In this document: positions 25,408-34,958 of the stretch, in pieces | How positions within the stretch are numbered: the stretch's first letter is position 1 | How the letters are laid out: each line of letters starts with the position of its first letter | From: Sphingobacteriales bacterium 44-15 | GTDB taxonomy: Bacteria > Bacteroidota > Bacteroidia > Chitinophagales > Chitinophagaceae | Length of the DNA: 64,000 bases | Assembly: GCA_001899685.1 (NCBI GenBank) | Contig: MKWG01000007.1 | Location: 1-64,000 of the forward strand | Reading direction: 5' to 3' | Program-made: the position numbers and the translations under genes | The notes under the pieces: generated by a model | Told to the model about the DNA's origin: nothing | Seen by the model: only the letters and a program-made list of their open reading frames with translations | Database searches by the model: none

Positions 25408-26424
25408 ATGGACTTCAGGATACCTTTTGATATTAAAGCACTGCCACAGCGCATCCGGCATAAGCAAAGCATACTGCTCACAGGCTCATGCTTTACCGAG
25501 CATATGGTAAAATATCTTGCAGAAAATAAGTTTACCGTATTGGGCAATCCCAATGGTATCTTATTTAATCCTGTAAGCATAACTTCCTCGCTGCTTTCTT
25601 ATATAGAGCCCAAACAATACACTAAAGACGATCTCTTTTATTTTAATGAGAGCTGGCATAGCTGGGATCATCACAGCAGGTTTTCGGCCATTGAATCCGC
25701 AGATGCCCTCACGCAGATAAATGCTTCCCAAACTGCCGCTCATCATTTTCTTAAAAGCGCCGGCTGGCTGGTGATCACTTTAGGTTCAGCTTTTGTATAT
25801 GAATGGACTGAAAAAAACTCCCCGCTTTACCCCGTCAACCGCCGCCGCAATGATGTAGTGGCCAACTGCCACAAAATACCGCAGGACAAATTCAGGAAAA
25901 GACTGATGAGCGCAGAAGAAGTATTGTCGTCGCTTGATGAGCTTATTTACAGGTTGTTCCTGTTCAACCCGGGATTGAGGATCATTTTTACTATCAGCCC
26001 CGTACGTCATCTCAGGGATGGGCTGATTGAGAACAATAAAAGTAAAGCGGTATTGATACAGGCAGTGCACACCATAGCAGATAAATTTGAAAAACTGTTC
26101 TATTTCCCCGCGTATGAGCTTTTGATAGATGAGCTCAGGGATTACAGGTTCTATGCAGAGGATATGGTACATCCCAACTATTTGGCAACAGACTATGTAT
26201 GGGAGAAATTCACGGCCGCCTGTATTGATCCCTCCGCATATACATTAATGAAAGAAATGCAAAAGATCAATATGGCATTGAAGCACCGTCCCTTTAACCC
26301 TGCATCAGCAGCGCACCGGCAGTTTCTCCGGCAACATGCGGAAAAAGTAAAGCAGCTCAAAGAACAATTTCCTTACATAGATTTTACAAATGAAATGAAT
26401 TACTTCGGCTATACGCAGGCGTAA
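25408..26424 (+). CDS. GSCFA-domain protein
   Basis: A 338-residue protein of the GSCFA family, named after the motif here seen as TGSCFTEHM (about residues 26-34). These SGNH/lipase-like proteins are frequent in Bacteroidota and of uncertain role. Further family segments are GNPNGILFNPVS (about 46-57), a TLGSAFVYEW segment and a conserved SPVRH (about 195-199). The Ser of the GSCF block may be the nucleophile. No signal peptide is evident. It begins 4 bases after the HMG-CoA lyase stop and is probably co-transcribed with it. Confidence 0.88.
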   Translation: MDFRIPFDIKALPQRIRHKQSILLTGSCFTEHMVKYLAENKFTVLGNPNGILFNPVSITSSLLSYIEPKQYTKDDLFYFNESWHSWDHHSRFSAIESADALTQINASQTAAHHFLKSAGWLVITLGSAFVYEWTEKNSPLYPVNRRRNDVVANCHKIPQDKFRKRLMSAEEVLSSLDELIYRLFLFNPGLRIIFTISPVRHLRDGLIENNKSKAVLIQAVHTIADKFEKLFYFPAYELLIDELRDYRFYAEDMVHPNYLATDYVWEKFTAACIDPSAYTLMKEMQKINMALKHRPFNPASAAHRQFLRQHAEKVKQLKEQFPYIDFTNEMNYFGYTQA

Positions 26425-26750
26425 GTGATAATAAGGGCAGCGATTAGCTGGCACCTTCCTTTATCAAGATGAAGTTACAAAACCATCATTTTTTGATTTC
26501 TTTTCAGAAGTTTACCTCATCTTTCCTTAATATCTTAGTTACATATAAGGATGTTGCATTAGCAGCATCGCGCAGGCTCGCAGAAGACAGTAAATGGTAG
26601 ATTAAGCTTTATTAATAAAGCCCAACCGAACGGCAAAACAATGACGCGAGCAAGCTTGGAAGAACAAGAAGAAGTCATTGGAAAGCAGGATTTTTTCATA
26701 AGACAGGATTTTATTTAAGAATTTTCAAAGCAGAACATATAAACATTACT
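26425..26750. other. Intergenic region upstream of the rhamnoside locus
   Basis: A 326-base gap. The only frame is a 25-codon ORF at 26641-26718 that looks accidental. The AT-rich last 60 bases are likely to hold the promoter of the first rhamnosidase gene, but I see no clear TAnnTTTG element or operator. Confidence 0.4.
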
Positions 26751-29700
26751 ATGAACAGGAATTTATTATCAATGAAAGCAAGGTATTGTCTGTTACTCTC
26801 CATAGGAATTTTGCTTACCGGTTATAGCCGGGCACAAACCAGTCTCACCGTAGAAAACCCTCGTGTAGAGTACCAGAAGGATCCTTTGGGGATTGACATT
26901 ACAAATCCCAGGTTCAGTTGGGAACTTACTTCCTACGGAACAAACAAAAAACAAAAGGCATATCAGGTAATGGTATCAACTGATATCACTGCGCTTATGC
27001 AGGATAAAGCCAATGCCTGGGACAGTAAAAAAATATCCGGCAATACTACGAATCAAATTTATTATAAAGGCAGTTCCTTACAGGCAAGCACATTGTATTA
27101 CTGGAAAGTGAGGGTTTGGGATGAAAAGGGCAAGGCGTCCGGATGGAGTAGCATCGGGAGATTCCTTGTAGGACCTTTAACAGCTAATGACTGGAAGGCG
27201 CAATGGATCGGCGAACAGGAAACACCGGTTACTATTGAAGACAAATATTACAATTACGAAGGATACCGTTCTCAGCAGGCTTCAACACCTGATACATACA
27301 AATGGGTGATGATAGATCTTGGAGATGCGCAATCGTTTGACGCTGTAAAAATTTATCCAATTGCCGGCAAAGAGCAAATATTCCCATTACGATTTACTAT
27401 TGAAGCAGCTTCAGCTCCCGATTTTAAAAATGCCAAACTCATTGCGGATGAATCTGATAAAGACAATACTATGCAGTCGGCGGGGTTCTATTATAAGACG
27501 TTTTCCATTCCGGTGGTTGCAAGATATGTCCGTCTGAATGTTACCCATTTAGCCGCCCTCAATAAGGATAAACAACAGTACGAATTTGGCATATCGGAAA
27601 TGGAAGTGCTGAAAGATCAAAACAATGTCGCTCTGCATCAACCGGTTTTTGTTTCCGATACATCCAAACTTGATTATCGGTACGAATCAAAATGGATCAC
27701 TGATGAATTTATCAGACCCAGCAAACTACAAAAATATGCCGACAAAATACCTCCTTCACCATTGCTCCGCAAAGAAATAAAGATCAGCAAAAAAATAAAA
27801 TCTGCATTTTACTCTACTTCTGCTCTTGGCGTTTATGAATCATATATCAATGGTGAAAAAGTTGGCAATCAGGTGCTGACGCCGGAATTCACAGACTATG
27901 ACAGTCACCTGCAATTCCAGACTTTTGAAGTAACTGAATTACTGAAGGAGGGGGCTAATGCGCTAGGGGCTGAGTTGGCCGACGGCTGGTACCTTGGTGC
28001 GCGCTGGTCTTATCCCAATCGCGGAGGATACGGCTACTTTCGCAAGTTTATTGGTCAACTGCTACTCTTTTATGAAGACGGTACATCAGAAATAATAGGT
28101 ACAGACGGCACCTGGAAAATACAACCGCAGGGACCAGTACGGGAAGCGTCTAATTTTATTGGCGAAACATACGACGCTGCATACGAGCACAAAGGATGGA
28201 AGCATGCCGGTTATAACGACACCTGCTGGAAAGCGGTTTCAGCATACCCTTCAGAAATGCATCATCTTACTGCCCAGTTGAACGAACCTATGCGCATTAT
28301 TAAAGAACTAAAGCCGGTAGCTATGCATAAATCCGGCCCGAACAAATATGTCTTCGACCTTGGACAGAACATGGTTGGATGGGTGAGGCTGAACCTGCCA
28401 TATAATCCTGGGAGCCCCATTCGTTTCCGTCATGCTGAAGTGCTTTATGATGACGGAACGTTGTATACAGATAACCTTAGAGGTGCTAAACAAATTGATC
28501 TCTACAAACCGGCTGATGAACAAAATATTTCATACGAGCCCCGTTTTACTTTTCATGGATTCCGTTACGTGGAAGTAGAAGGGTTGACACGGGAACCCAG
28601 CCTTGACAATATTACCGGAAAAGTAGTAGCATCGTCATCTCCTGTTGTAAGTAGTTTTGAAACTTCTGATAAAGATGTGAACAAGCTGTGGTCTAATATC
28701 AGATGGACGTTATGGGGCAACCTTACCTCTATTCCAACAGACTGCCCTCAGCGTGATGAAAGGGAAGGGTGGATGGCAGATGCACAGGTGTTTTCACAAA
28801 CTGCTATTTATAATCTGGACATGGCTGGTTTTTATACAAAATGGGCCCGTGATATTCGTGATTCACAATTAGACGATGGACGCTTTCCGGATATTGCGCC
28901 ACACGATGGTACCTGGCGCAACTTCTTCAACGGTCCCGGATGGGCGGATGCAGGAACGATAATTCCCTGGCGCGTTTACGAGAACTACAGCGACATTAAA
29001 ATACTGGGGGATCAATACGAAGCGATGAAAAAATTTGTTGATCACAATCATAAAAACAACCCCGACCTTATCTGGCGGAATGGCAGGGGGAATGATTATA
29101 ACGACTGGCTTAACGGCAACTGGATCGTTGCCAAAGATTATCCGAAGGAAGGTGGGAGTGTTCCGAATGAAGTTTTTGCAACAGCTTATTTCGCTTTTTC
29201 TGCTGAGATTGTTGCACAATCAGCCAGGCTGTTGAATAAAACCGAAGATTATACTTATTACAGCAAGCTGGCTGCCAGCATCCGCCAGGCATTTGTAAAA
29301 GAGTTCGTTTCAGCCGATGGGAAAATCAAAGGCGATACACAAACAGGCTATGCTATTGCATTGCAATTCGGGCTGCTTCCCGTGGAGCTCCGTCCCAAAG
29401 CAGCCGCGCTAATGGTGGAAGCTGTTAAAAAATATGATTACCGCATTTCTACCGGTATACATGGCACCTACATGCTTATGGAGCAGCTTGCAGCTTATGG
29501 CTATAGCGATGTAGCCTACAGGCTTTTGCTAAGCCGTCGCTTTCCATCCTGGTTTTACTCTATTGATCAGGGAGCAACTACTATCTGGGAACGATGGGAT
29601 GGTTATGTAGCAGGTCGCGGCTTTCAGGATGCAGGCATGAACTCTTTCAACCATGTGGCTATCGGTGCGGTAGGCGAATGGCTTTATCGACACATCCTTG

Positions 29701-29954
29701 GTATCCAGTTGGATGAGAAAAACCCCGGCTTTCGTCATTTTTATGTAAAACCCAAACCCGGCACATCACTCACCTGGGCTAAAGGCCATTACCATAGCAT
29801 CAACGGAAATATTGAAGTATCATGGACAAAAAAAGACAGCCTTTTTATTTTAGATCTCACTGTTCCAGCCAATACAACAGCAACAGTAGTGCTTCCGAAT
29901 AGCAAAACATATAAACTAGGCTCGGGAACACATCATTTAACAACAGAGCTATAA
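26751..29954 (+). CDS. Alpha-L-rhamnosidase, GH78, with discoidin-like insert
   Basis: A 1067-residue secreted glycosidase that removes terminal alpha-L-rhamnose. It has a signal sequence (about residues 10-28), then Bac_rhamnosid N-domains beginning LTVENPRVEYQKDPLGID (about 31-48). An insert at about residues 170-290 (IDLGDAQSFDAVKIYPI) resembles an F5/8-type carbohydrate-binding module. The (alpha/alpha)6 catalytic domain has the canonical TDCPQRDEREGW (about residue 662-673), which holds the general acid, and GATTIWERWDG (about 942-952), with the general base Glu. It opens the rhamnoside locus, 290 bases before the SusC gene. It is the most canonical of the three GH78 proteins here. Confidence 0.95.
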   Translation: MNRNLLSMKARYCLLLSIGILLTGYSRAQTSLTVENPRVEYQKDPLGIDITNPRFSWELTSYGTNKKQKAYQVMVSTDITALMQDKANAWDSKKISGNTTNQIYYKGSSLQASTLYYWKVRVWDEKGKASGWSSIGRFLVGPLTANDWKAQWIGEQETPVTIEDKYYNYEGYRSQQASTPDTYKWVMIDLGDAQSFDAVKIYPIAGKEQIFPLRFTIEAASAPDFKNAKLIADESDKDNTMQSAGFYYKTFSIPVVARYVRLNVTHLAALNKDKQQYEFGISEMEVLKDQNNVALHQPVFVSDTSKLDYRYESKWITDEFIRPSKLQKYADKIPPSPLLRKEIKISKKIKSAFYSTSALGVYESYINGEKVGNQVLTPEFTDYDSHLQFQTFEVTELLKEGANALGAELADGWYLGARWSYPNRGGYGYFRKFIGQLLLFYEDGTSEIIGTDGTWKIQPQGPVREASNFIGETYDAAYEHKGWKHAGYNDTCWKAVSAYPSEMHHLTAQLNEPMRIIKELKPVAMHKSGPNKYVFDLGQNMVGWVRLNLPYNPGSPIRFRHAEVLYDDGTLYTDNLRGAKQIDLYKPADEQNISYEPRFTFHGFRYVEVEGLTREPSLDNITGKVVASSSPVVSSFETSDKDVNKLWSNIRWTLWGNLTSIPTDCPQRDEREGWMADAQVFSQTAIYNLDMAGFYTKWARDIRDSQLDDGRFPDIAPHDGTWRNFFNGPGWADAGTIIPWRVYENYSDIKILGDQYEAMKKFVDHNHKNNPDLIWRNGRGNDYNDWLNGNWIVAKDYPKEGGSVPNEVFATAYFAFSAEIVAQSARLLNKTEDYTYYSKLAASIRQAFVKEFVSADGKIKGDTQTGYAIALQFGLLPVELRPKAAALMVEAVKKYDYRISTGIHGTYMLMEQLAAYGYSDVAYRLLLSRRFPSWFYSIDQGATTIWERWDGYVAGRGFQDAGMNSFNHVAIGAVGEWLYRHILGIQLDEKNPGFRHFYVKPKPGTSLTWAKGHYHSINGNIEVSWTKKDSLFILDLTVPANTTATVVLPNSKTYKLGSGTHHLTTEL

Positions 29955-30244
29955 CGCAGTTGCCTGCATCCCCTTTTTAAGGCTATTTAAAAAATAATGC
30001 TCATTTAATTTTCTAAGTGGTGTATAATTCTCCCCATTACATTTTCATCATGTTATAAACACATATTTTTTGGATATATAAAAGGGAGTTTTTGAAGAGC
30101 TATAGAAGTAATTTTAATTTATAATTGAGATGAAAATATTTCCAAATAACAAAACTAAATTGCCAATGAATCAAAAACCACCTCCTTTTTAGTGCAATCC
30201 TGCCTCAATTCTATTTTTTCTAAATACTAAAAAAAATTGCCATC

Positions 30245-33200
30245 ATGAAAGAGTTTTTTCATTACGCAATAATGCGTAACGGATTTTTATTACCTAAAAA
30301 AACAAAATTATTAATACTGTTTCATGCAGTCCTTATGCTTATTTCTTTTTCAGCTACTGCAACAAACAAGACCGAAGGTGATAAAGTGGTCACCGGAAAA
30401 GTGAAAGACATTAACGGGAATCCTGTTGCAAATGTTACTGTTACAGTAAAAGGATCTAAAGTATCAACGCTTACAAACGACGAGGGATATTATCAGATCA
30501 TAGTGCTCGATGATAACGCTGTACTTATATTTTCACACACAACGTATCAAACTACAGAATTACCGGTAGGAAACTCAACTTCTCTTGATGTCATATTTCA
30601 ATTGGCCACAAAAGATTTATCGGAAGTAGTATTGATAGGATATGGTTCTCAAAAAAAGAGAGACCTAACAGGTTCCATTGCAACTTTACCCATGAAAGAT
30701 CTGGAAGATCAGCCTGTTGGTCAGATCGCTCAAAAAATACAAGGCAGGATTGCAGGCGTGCAGGTTAGCCAGACATCAGGCCAACCCGGGAAAGGAATGT
30801 CTATAAGAATAAGAGGAGCCGCGTCTGTGAATGCCGGTAACACTCCTTTATATGTGGTGGATGAATCACCTATAGTCGGAGATATTAATAGTATTAACCC
30901 CAATGAAATAGAAAGTATTTCTGTTTTAAAAGGACCTTCGGCTGCATCAATATATGGGTCGCGTGCTGCAAATGGGGTGGTGTTAATAACTACAAAGCAG
31001 GCTCGCCAGGGAAGATCGAGTGTACAGGTAAATGTTAATTACGGAGAAGGTAAGGTGCCTGAAAAAGGGAGACCCGATCTGATGAATGCTAAAGAATTTC
31101 TTACATGGCAAAAGATGCTGTTTGAAGATAGGATGAAATATGAAGGATATCCTGAAATACCGGAATTGTACCGGAATCCGGAGCAATGGACCGGGCCGGA
31201 TACGGATTGGATGGACGTATTATTGCGTAAGTCAAGAATGAACAGCTACAATCTTACCTTATTAGCAGGGAAAGATAAATTCACATCAGCCACTACAATA
31301 GGATATTATAAGGAAAACGGAGTGATGCTCAATACAGGTTTTGAGCGATTTTCTCTTCGGTCCAATAATGAGTACAAGATAAATGATAATGTAAGAATAG
31401 GATTGAATATTGCGCCTACTTATCAAACAGGTCAGAATTTTAATACCGATGGTACCTACAATTTAATATTCGCAGCGTTGACTACTCCACCAATATTTTC
31501 ACCTGATGAAACCAATGACGATGGAAGCAGGAAATTAAGATTTTCAGGGCCGGGTTTATTCACACAGCCCAATTGGGTTGTTACCCTGGAGGACGCTATC
31601 AACAGGGAAAAAAACATAAGGCTGTTATCTAATGCATTTCTTGAGATAAAATTCCTGAAAGATTTTAAATTCAGAACTGCGGTTTCAGTTGATGCCAGCA
31701 ACAGGTCCAACAGGGTGTTCAATCCGAGTTCAGTAGGTAATATATGGGCGCCTCCGCCAAGTATTCCATCGGGATCATACAGCACTACCAACTATTTTTC
31801 CTGGTTAACAGAAAATACACTGGCATATAATAAAACAATAGCAGATGATCACCAGATTGAAGTATTAGCAGGATATTCAGCTCAAAAATTTCACCAGGAA
31901 TATAACAGTCTTTCCGGAAGCAATTTTCCGGATGATCTGGTATCATGGATAGACGCTGCTGCGGTAAAAAATGGCAGTAATAATACAACAGAATGGTCTC
32001 TCTTATCTATGTATGGTCGTTTGAACTATAATTTCAGAGGTAAATATTTGCTCTCGGCTTCGTTAAGGAGGGATGGTTCATCCAGGTTTGGGACTGACAA
32101 TAAATGGGGGTCGTTTCCATCTTTTTCAGCAGGTTGGATTGTTTCTGATGAAAATTTTATGCAAAAAATTCCGGCTATCAGTTATCTGAAATTACGCGGT
32201 GAATACGGACTGGTAGGTAATTTTAATATAGGGGATTACCGGCAATATGGAGGAGTGTCAACAAGCAACTATGTTTTTGGAGGTGCGCTGGCGCAGGGAA
32301 GAAGTCTGACATCCCTGGGCAATTCGTTACTTACCTGGGAAACAACAGCAGGATTTGATATTGGACTGGATATATCTTTCCTGAATAATCGCATTGCGCT
32401 GACCGCTGATTATTATCAAAAAGAAGTGGACGATATGCTTTACCAGGTTGATATACCTCTTGGTACCGGCTTTTCAAGCATTCAATCTAACATAGGCGGC
32501 TTTAAATTCTGGGGATATGAATTTGCCATCAGCACACAAAACCTTACAGGTGCATTGAAGTGGAACACGGATTTCAATATTTCTTTCAACAGGAACAAGG
32601 TGGTTAAACTGGGAACAAATAATGCTCCTATTGACGGAGTGGGCGAACAGGGAACGTACTGGAAAACTGAAGTGGGCAAGCCTATGGGTCAATTTTGGGG
32701 TTATGTGTATGATGGTGTATATATGACCCAGCAGGAATTTAACACACAACCCAAAGCTGTTATTTCTTCTGTGGGAACAGTGAGGTATAAAGACCTTAAT
32801 AAAGACGGTGTGATCACTAATGCAGACAGGACCTTTATCGGAAACCCCACACCCAAATTCGTATTAGGGCTGAACAACAGCTTTGTTTATAAGAGCTTTG
32901 ACCTGGGTGTGGTAATGTTCGGTGCGTTTGGCCAGGATATTATCAACGGGCAACTGGAATGGTCTGAAAATCAGGATGGTGTTTTTAATGTCCAGAAACA
33001 TTGGCTGGACTACTGGAGATCAGAAGAAGACCCGGGAAGCGGGGCGCAACCAAGAGCTACAGGCGCTGCCAATAACTTTTTCCGGTATGCAAATAGCCGG
33101 TTTGTTGAAGATGGCTCTTACCTGACCATTAAGAATATTACTTTAGGATATGCAATCCCTGCATTTAAAAATATCTTCAAAAAGTCGAGGGTATATCTTT

Positions 33201-33349
33201 CCTGTCAGCAGGTTGCTGTATTTACAAAGTACAAAGGAATGAATCCCGAAGCAAGTATAAATGGGTTAAATGGGTTGAGGGAAGGAGTAGATGCAGGCGC
33301 TTACCCGGTTCCAAGAACCTTTGCAATTGGGTTGGATATTAATTTTTGA
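30245..33349 (+). CDS. SusC/RagA family TonB-linked outer membrane protein
   Basis: A 1034-residue TonB-dependent transporter that imports oligosaccharides with its SusD partner. A signal segment (about residues 20-40) is followed by a carboxypeptidase-D regulatory-like repeat (about 49-120, VTGKVKDINGNPVANVTV), a plug domain with the typical VVLIGYGSQKKRDLTGSI, SIRIRGAASVNAGNTPLYVVD and IYGSRAANGVVLITTK elements, and a long beta-barrel ending in a terminal Phe (LDINF). There is no STN signalling domain, so it should not act through a FecR/sigma pair; an AraC gene at 45133 is the probable regulator. The SusD gene starts 21 bases after it. Confidence 0.95.
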   Translation: MKEFFHYAIMRNGFLLPKKTKLLILFHAVLMLISFSATATNKTEGDKVVTGKVKDINGNPVANVTVTVKGSKVSTLTNDEGYYQIIVLDDNAVLIFSHTTYQTTELPVGNSTSLDVIFQLATKDLSEVVLIGYGSQKKRDLTGSIATLPMKDLEDQPVGQIAQKIQGRIAGVQVSQTSGQPGKGMSIRIRGAASVNAGNTPLYVVDESPIVGDINSINPNEIESISVLKGPSAASIYGSRAANGVVLITTKQARQGRSSVQVNVNYGEGKVPEKGRPDLMNAKEFLTWQKMLFEDRMKYEGYPEIPELYRNPEQWTGPDTDWMDVLLRKSRMNSYNLTLLAGKDKFTSATTIGYYKENGVMLNTGFERFSLRSNNEYKINDNVRIGLNIAPTYQTGQNFNTDGTYNLIFAALTTPPIFSPDETNDDGSRKLRFSGPGLFTQPNWVVTLEDAINREKNIRLLSNAFLEIKFLKDFKFRTAVSVDASNRSNRVFNPSSVGNIWAPPPSIPSGSYSTTNYFSWLTENTLAYNKTIADDHQIEVLAGYSAQKFHQEYNSLSGSNFPDDLVSWIDAAAVKNGSNNTTEWSLLSMYGRLNYNFRGKYLLSASLRRDGSSRFGTDNKWGSFPSFSAGWIVSDENFMQKIPAISYLKLRGEYGLVGNFNIGDYRQYGGVSTSNYVFGGALAQGRSLTSLGNSLLTWETTAGFDIGLDISFLNNRIALTADYYQKEVDDMLYQVDIPLGTGFSSIQSNIGGFKFWGYEFAISTQNLTGALKWNTDFNISFNRNKVVKLGTNNAPIDGVGEQGTYWKTEVGKPMGQFWGYVYDGVYMTQQEFNTQPKAVISSVGTVRYKDLNKDGVITNADRTFIGNPTPKFVLGLNNSFVYKSFDLGVVMFGAFGQDIINGQLEWSENQDGVFNVQKHWLDYWRSEEDPGSGAQPRATGAANNFFRYANSRFVEDGSYLTIKNITLGYAIPAFKNIFKKSRVYLSCQQVAVFTKYKGMNPEASINGLNGLREGVDAGAYPVPRTFAIGLDINF

Positions 33350-33370
33350 TCACTTCAAAAGAATATAAGA

Positions 33371-34894
33371 ATGAAAAAACTATTGTACATCATAGCTTCA
33401 GGATTATTATTACCGTCATGTTCAAAAGACTTTTTGGAACTTACGCCGGAAAGCTCAATAACTGATGGGAATTTTTTCAAAGAGCAGTCACATTTCGACC
33501 AGGCCTTAGTAGGAGCTTATGCATCGTTAAGAGGCGTAAAAGGTTCCAGAGCTGCTTATGTGATGGGAGAAATGCGTTCCGATAATACTTTTTATGAGTT
33601 CAACCCTACTGACAGAGGAGTACAATATATTAATATGGAGCTGGCTGATGGTTTTTTAGATGATGCTGCCAGTAATGTGACCAATGAAATGTATAATAAT
33701 GCCTATGCCTCTATAGCAAGAGCAAATAGCATAATAGATAATATTACAACGCTGGAGCTAAAACCAGAGTTTGTGAACAAGGTTGTGGGAGAGGCTAAAT
33801 TTATAAGAGCTTTATGCTATTTCGATCTTGTTCGCTTTTATGGCCCTGTTCCACTATATATAAATAAAGTAAGTGGCGTTTCCGATGCTTATTTACAACG
33901 CTCCCCAGTTGAAGATGTTTATACCGCCATCGAAAACGATTTAAAAGATGCGATTTCAAAACTGGAAAATCCATCATTTCCTCAAACCGGAAGAGCATCT
34001 AAAGGGTCTGCTAAAATGCTTTTGGCAGACGTATATATGACTCAAAAGAAATTTGATCTTGCTTATCCTGAATTGAACGATATAATGGCAATGGGCTACG
34101 ATTTGCTTGATGACTACGGATCAGTATATGATCTGGGAAATAAGAATAGTGTGGAGTCCATCTTTGAAATACAATATCAGCAGGGTAATCAGGGACAGCA
34201 AAGCAGTTTTGTATATGCATTTCTTCCGATAACGGACGATGCCAGCATGCTTACCGGTACCGTTGGGCGTGTTTCTGCCGGAGGATGGAATGTGCCTACC
34301 CAGGAGATGATAAACACCTATGAACCACAAGACAAAAGACTTGAAGCTTCCATTAGTATCATAGAAGGTACCGGACCTGTTGGACAGATGGTAATAGAAT
34401 CTGTACACAGTCCTGTAGGCTATACCACCCCTCCTGGCAAAAGATCATATCGTTTTATAAACAAATACCTTCATCAGCACAGCTTAATAAACAATACCGA
34501 TGATAATTTTCCTGTATACCGGTTTTCAGAAGCGTTGCTGGCCATAGCAGAAACATTAAACGAACTCAACAGGGGAGCCGAAGCGTTACCCTTTCTGAAC
34601 AAGGTCAGGCACAGGGCAGGTCTTCCTGATGTAACAGAAACGAATAAGGAAATACTTAGGGAAGTAATTTTACATGAGAGAAGGATTGAACTGGCTTTTG
34701 AAAACAAGAGGTGGCATGACCTGGTGAGAACAGGAAAAGCTATAGAAGTAATGAATCAGAATGGAGTGTATTTAAAAGCATTATATCCCAACCTGCCGGA
34801 AAACAGTTATACTGTCAATCAGGACCGCCTGCTGTTTCCCATTCCATTAAGAGAAATACAGATCGGAAACCTGGAGCAGAACAACGGATATTAA
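33371..34894 (+). CDS. SusD/RagB family outer membrane lipoprotein
   Basis: A 507-residue SusD-like glycan-binding lipoprotein that caps the SusC transporter on the cell surface. The signal peptide ends in a lipobox LLPSC (Cys at about residue 17), followed by SKDFLELTPES. SusD features include the TPR-like helices with FIRALCYFDLVRFYGPVPLY (about residues 145-164) and the C-terminal RRIELAFENKRWHDLVRTGKA and LFPIPLREIQ segments. It is directly downstream of the SusC gene and is followed by a terminator-like hairpin at 34906, which may lower expression of the glycosidase genes beyond it. Confidence 0.95.
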   Translation: MKKLLYIIASGLLLPSCSKDFLELTPESSITDGNFFKEQSHFDQALVGAYASLRGVKGSRAAYVMGEMRSDNTFYEFNPTDRGVQYINMELADGFLDDAASNVTNEMYNNAYASIARANSIIDNITTLELKPEFVNKVVGEAKFIRALCYFDLVRFYGPVPLYINKVSGVSDAYLQRSPVEDVYTAIENDLKDAISKLENPSFPQTGRASKGSAKMLLADVYMTQKKFDLAYPELNDIMAMGYDLLDDYGSVYDLGNKNSVESIFEIQYQQGNQGQQSSFVYAFLPITDDASMLTGTVGRVSAGGWNVPTQEMINTYEPQDKRLEASISIIEGTGPVGQMVIESVHSPVGYTTPPGKRSYRFINKYLHQHSLINNTDDNFPVYRFSEALLAIAETLNELNRGAEALPFLNKVRHRAGLPDVTETNKEILREVILHERRIELAFENKRWHDLVRTGKAIEVMNQNGVYLKALYPNLPENSYTVNQDRLLFPIPLREIQIGNLEQNNGY

Positions 34895-34905
34895 TAATTT
34901 CACTT

Positions 34906-34943
34906 ATTCCTTACCGGTGCTATCCTGGTAAGGAATATATTTT
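34906..34943 (+). terminator. Hairpin terminator after SusD gene
   Basis: A perfect 10-bp stem ATTCCTTACC / GGTAAGGAAT (34906-34915 with 34927-34936), an 11-base loop, then ATATTTTT. It lies between the SusD and second GH78 genes, 15 bases before the latter's start codon. Confidence 0.7.
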
Positions 34944-34958
34944 TGCAATTGTTTTACT

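Noticed and set aside
26641-26718. 25-codon ORF upstream of the first rhamnosidase gene
   Set aside because: It has no promoter, ribosome-binding or terminator context and is likely chance.
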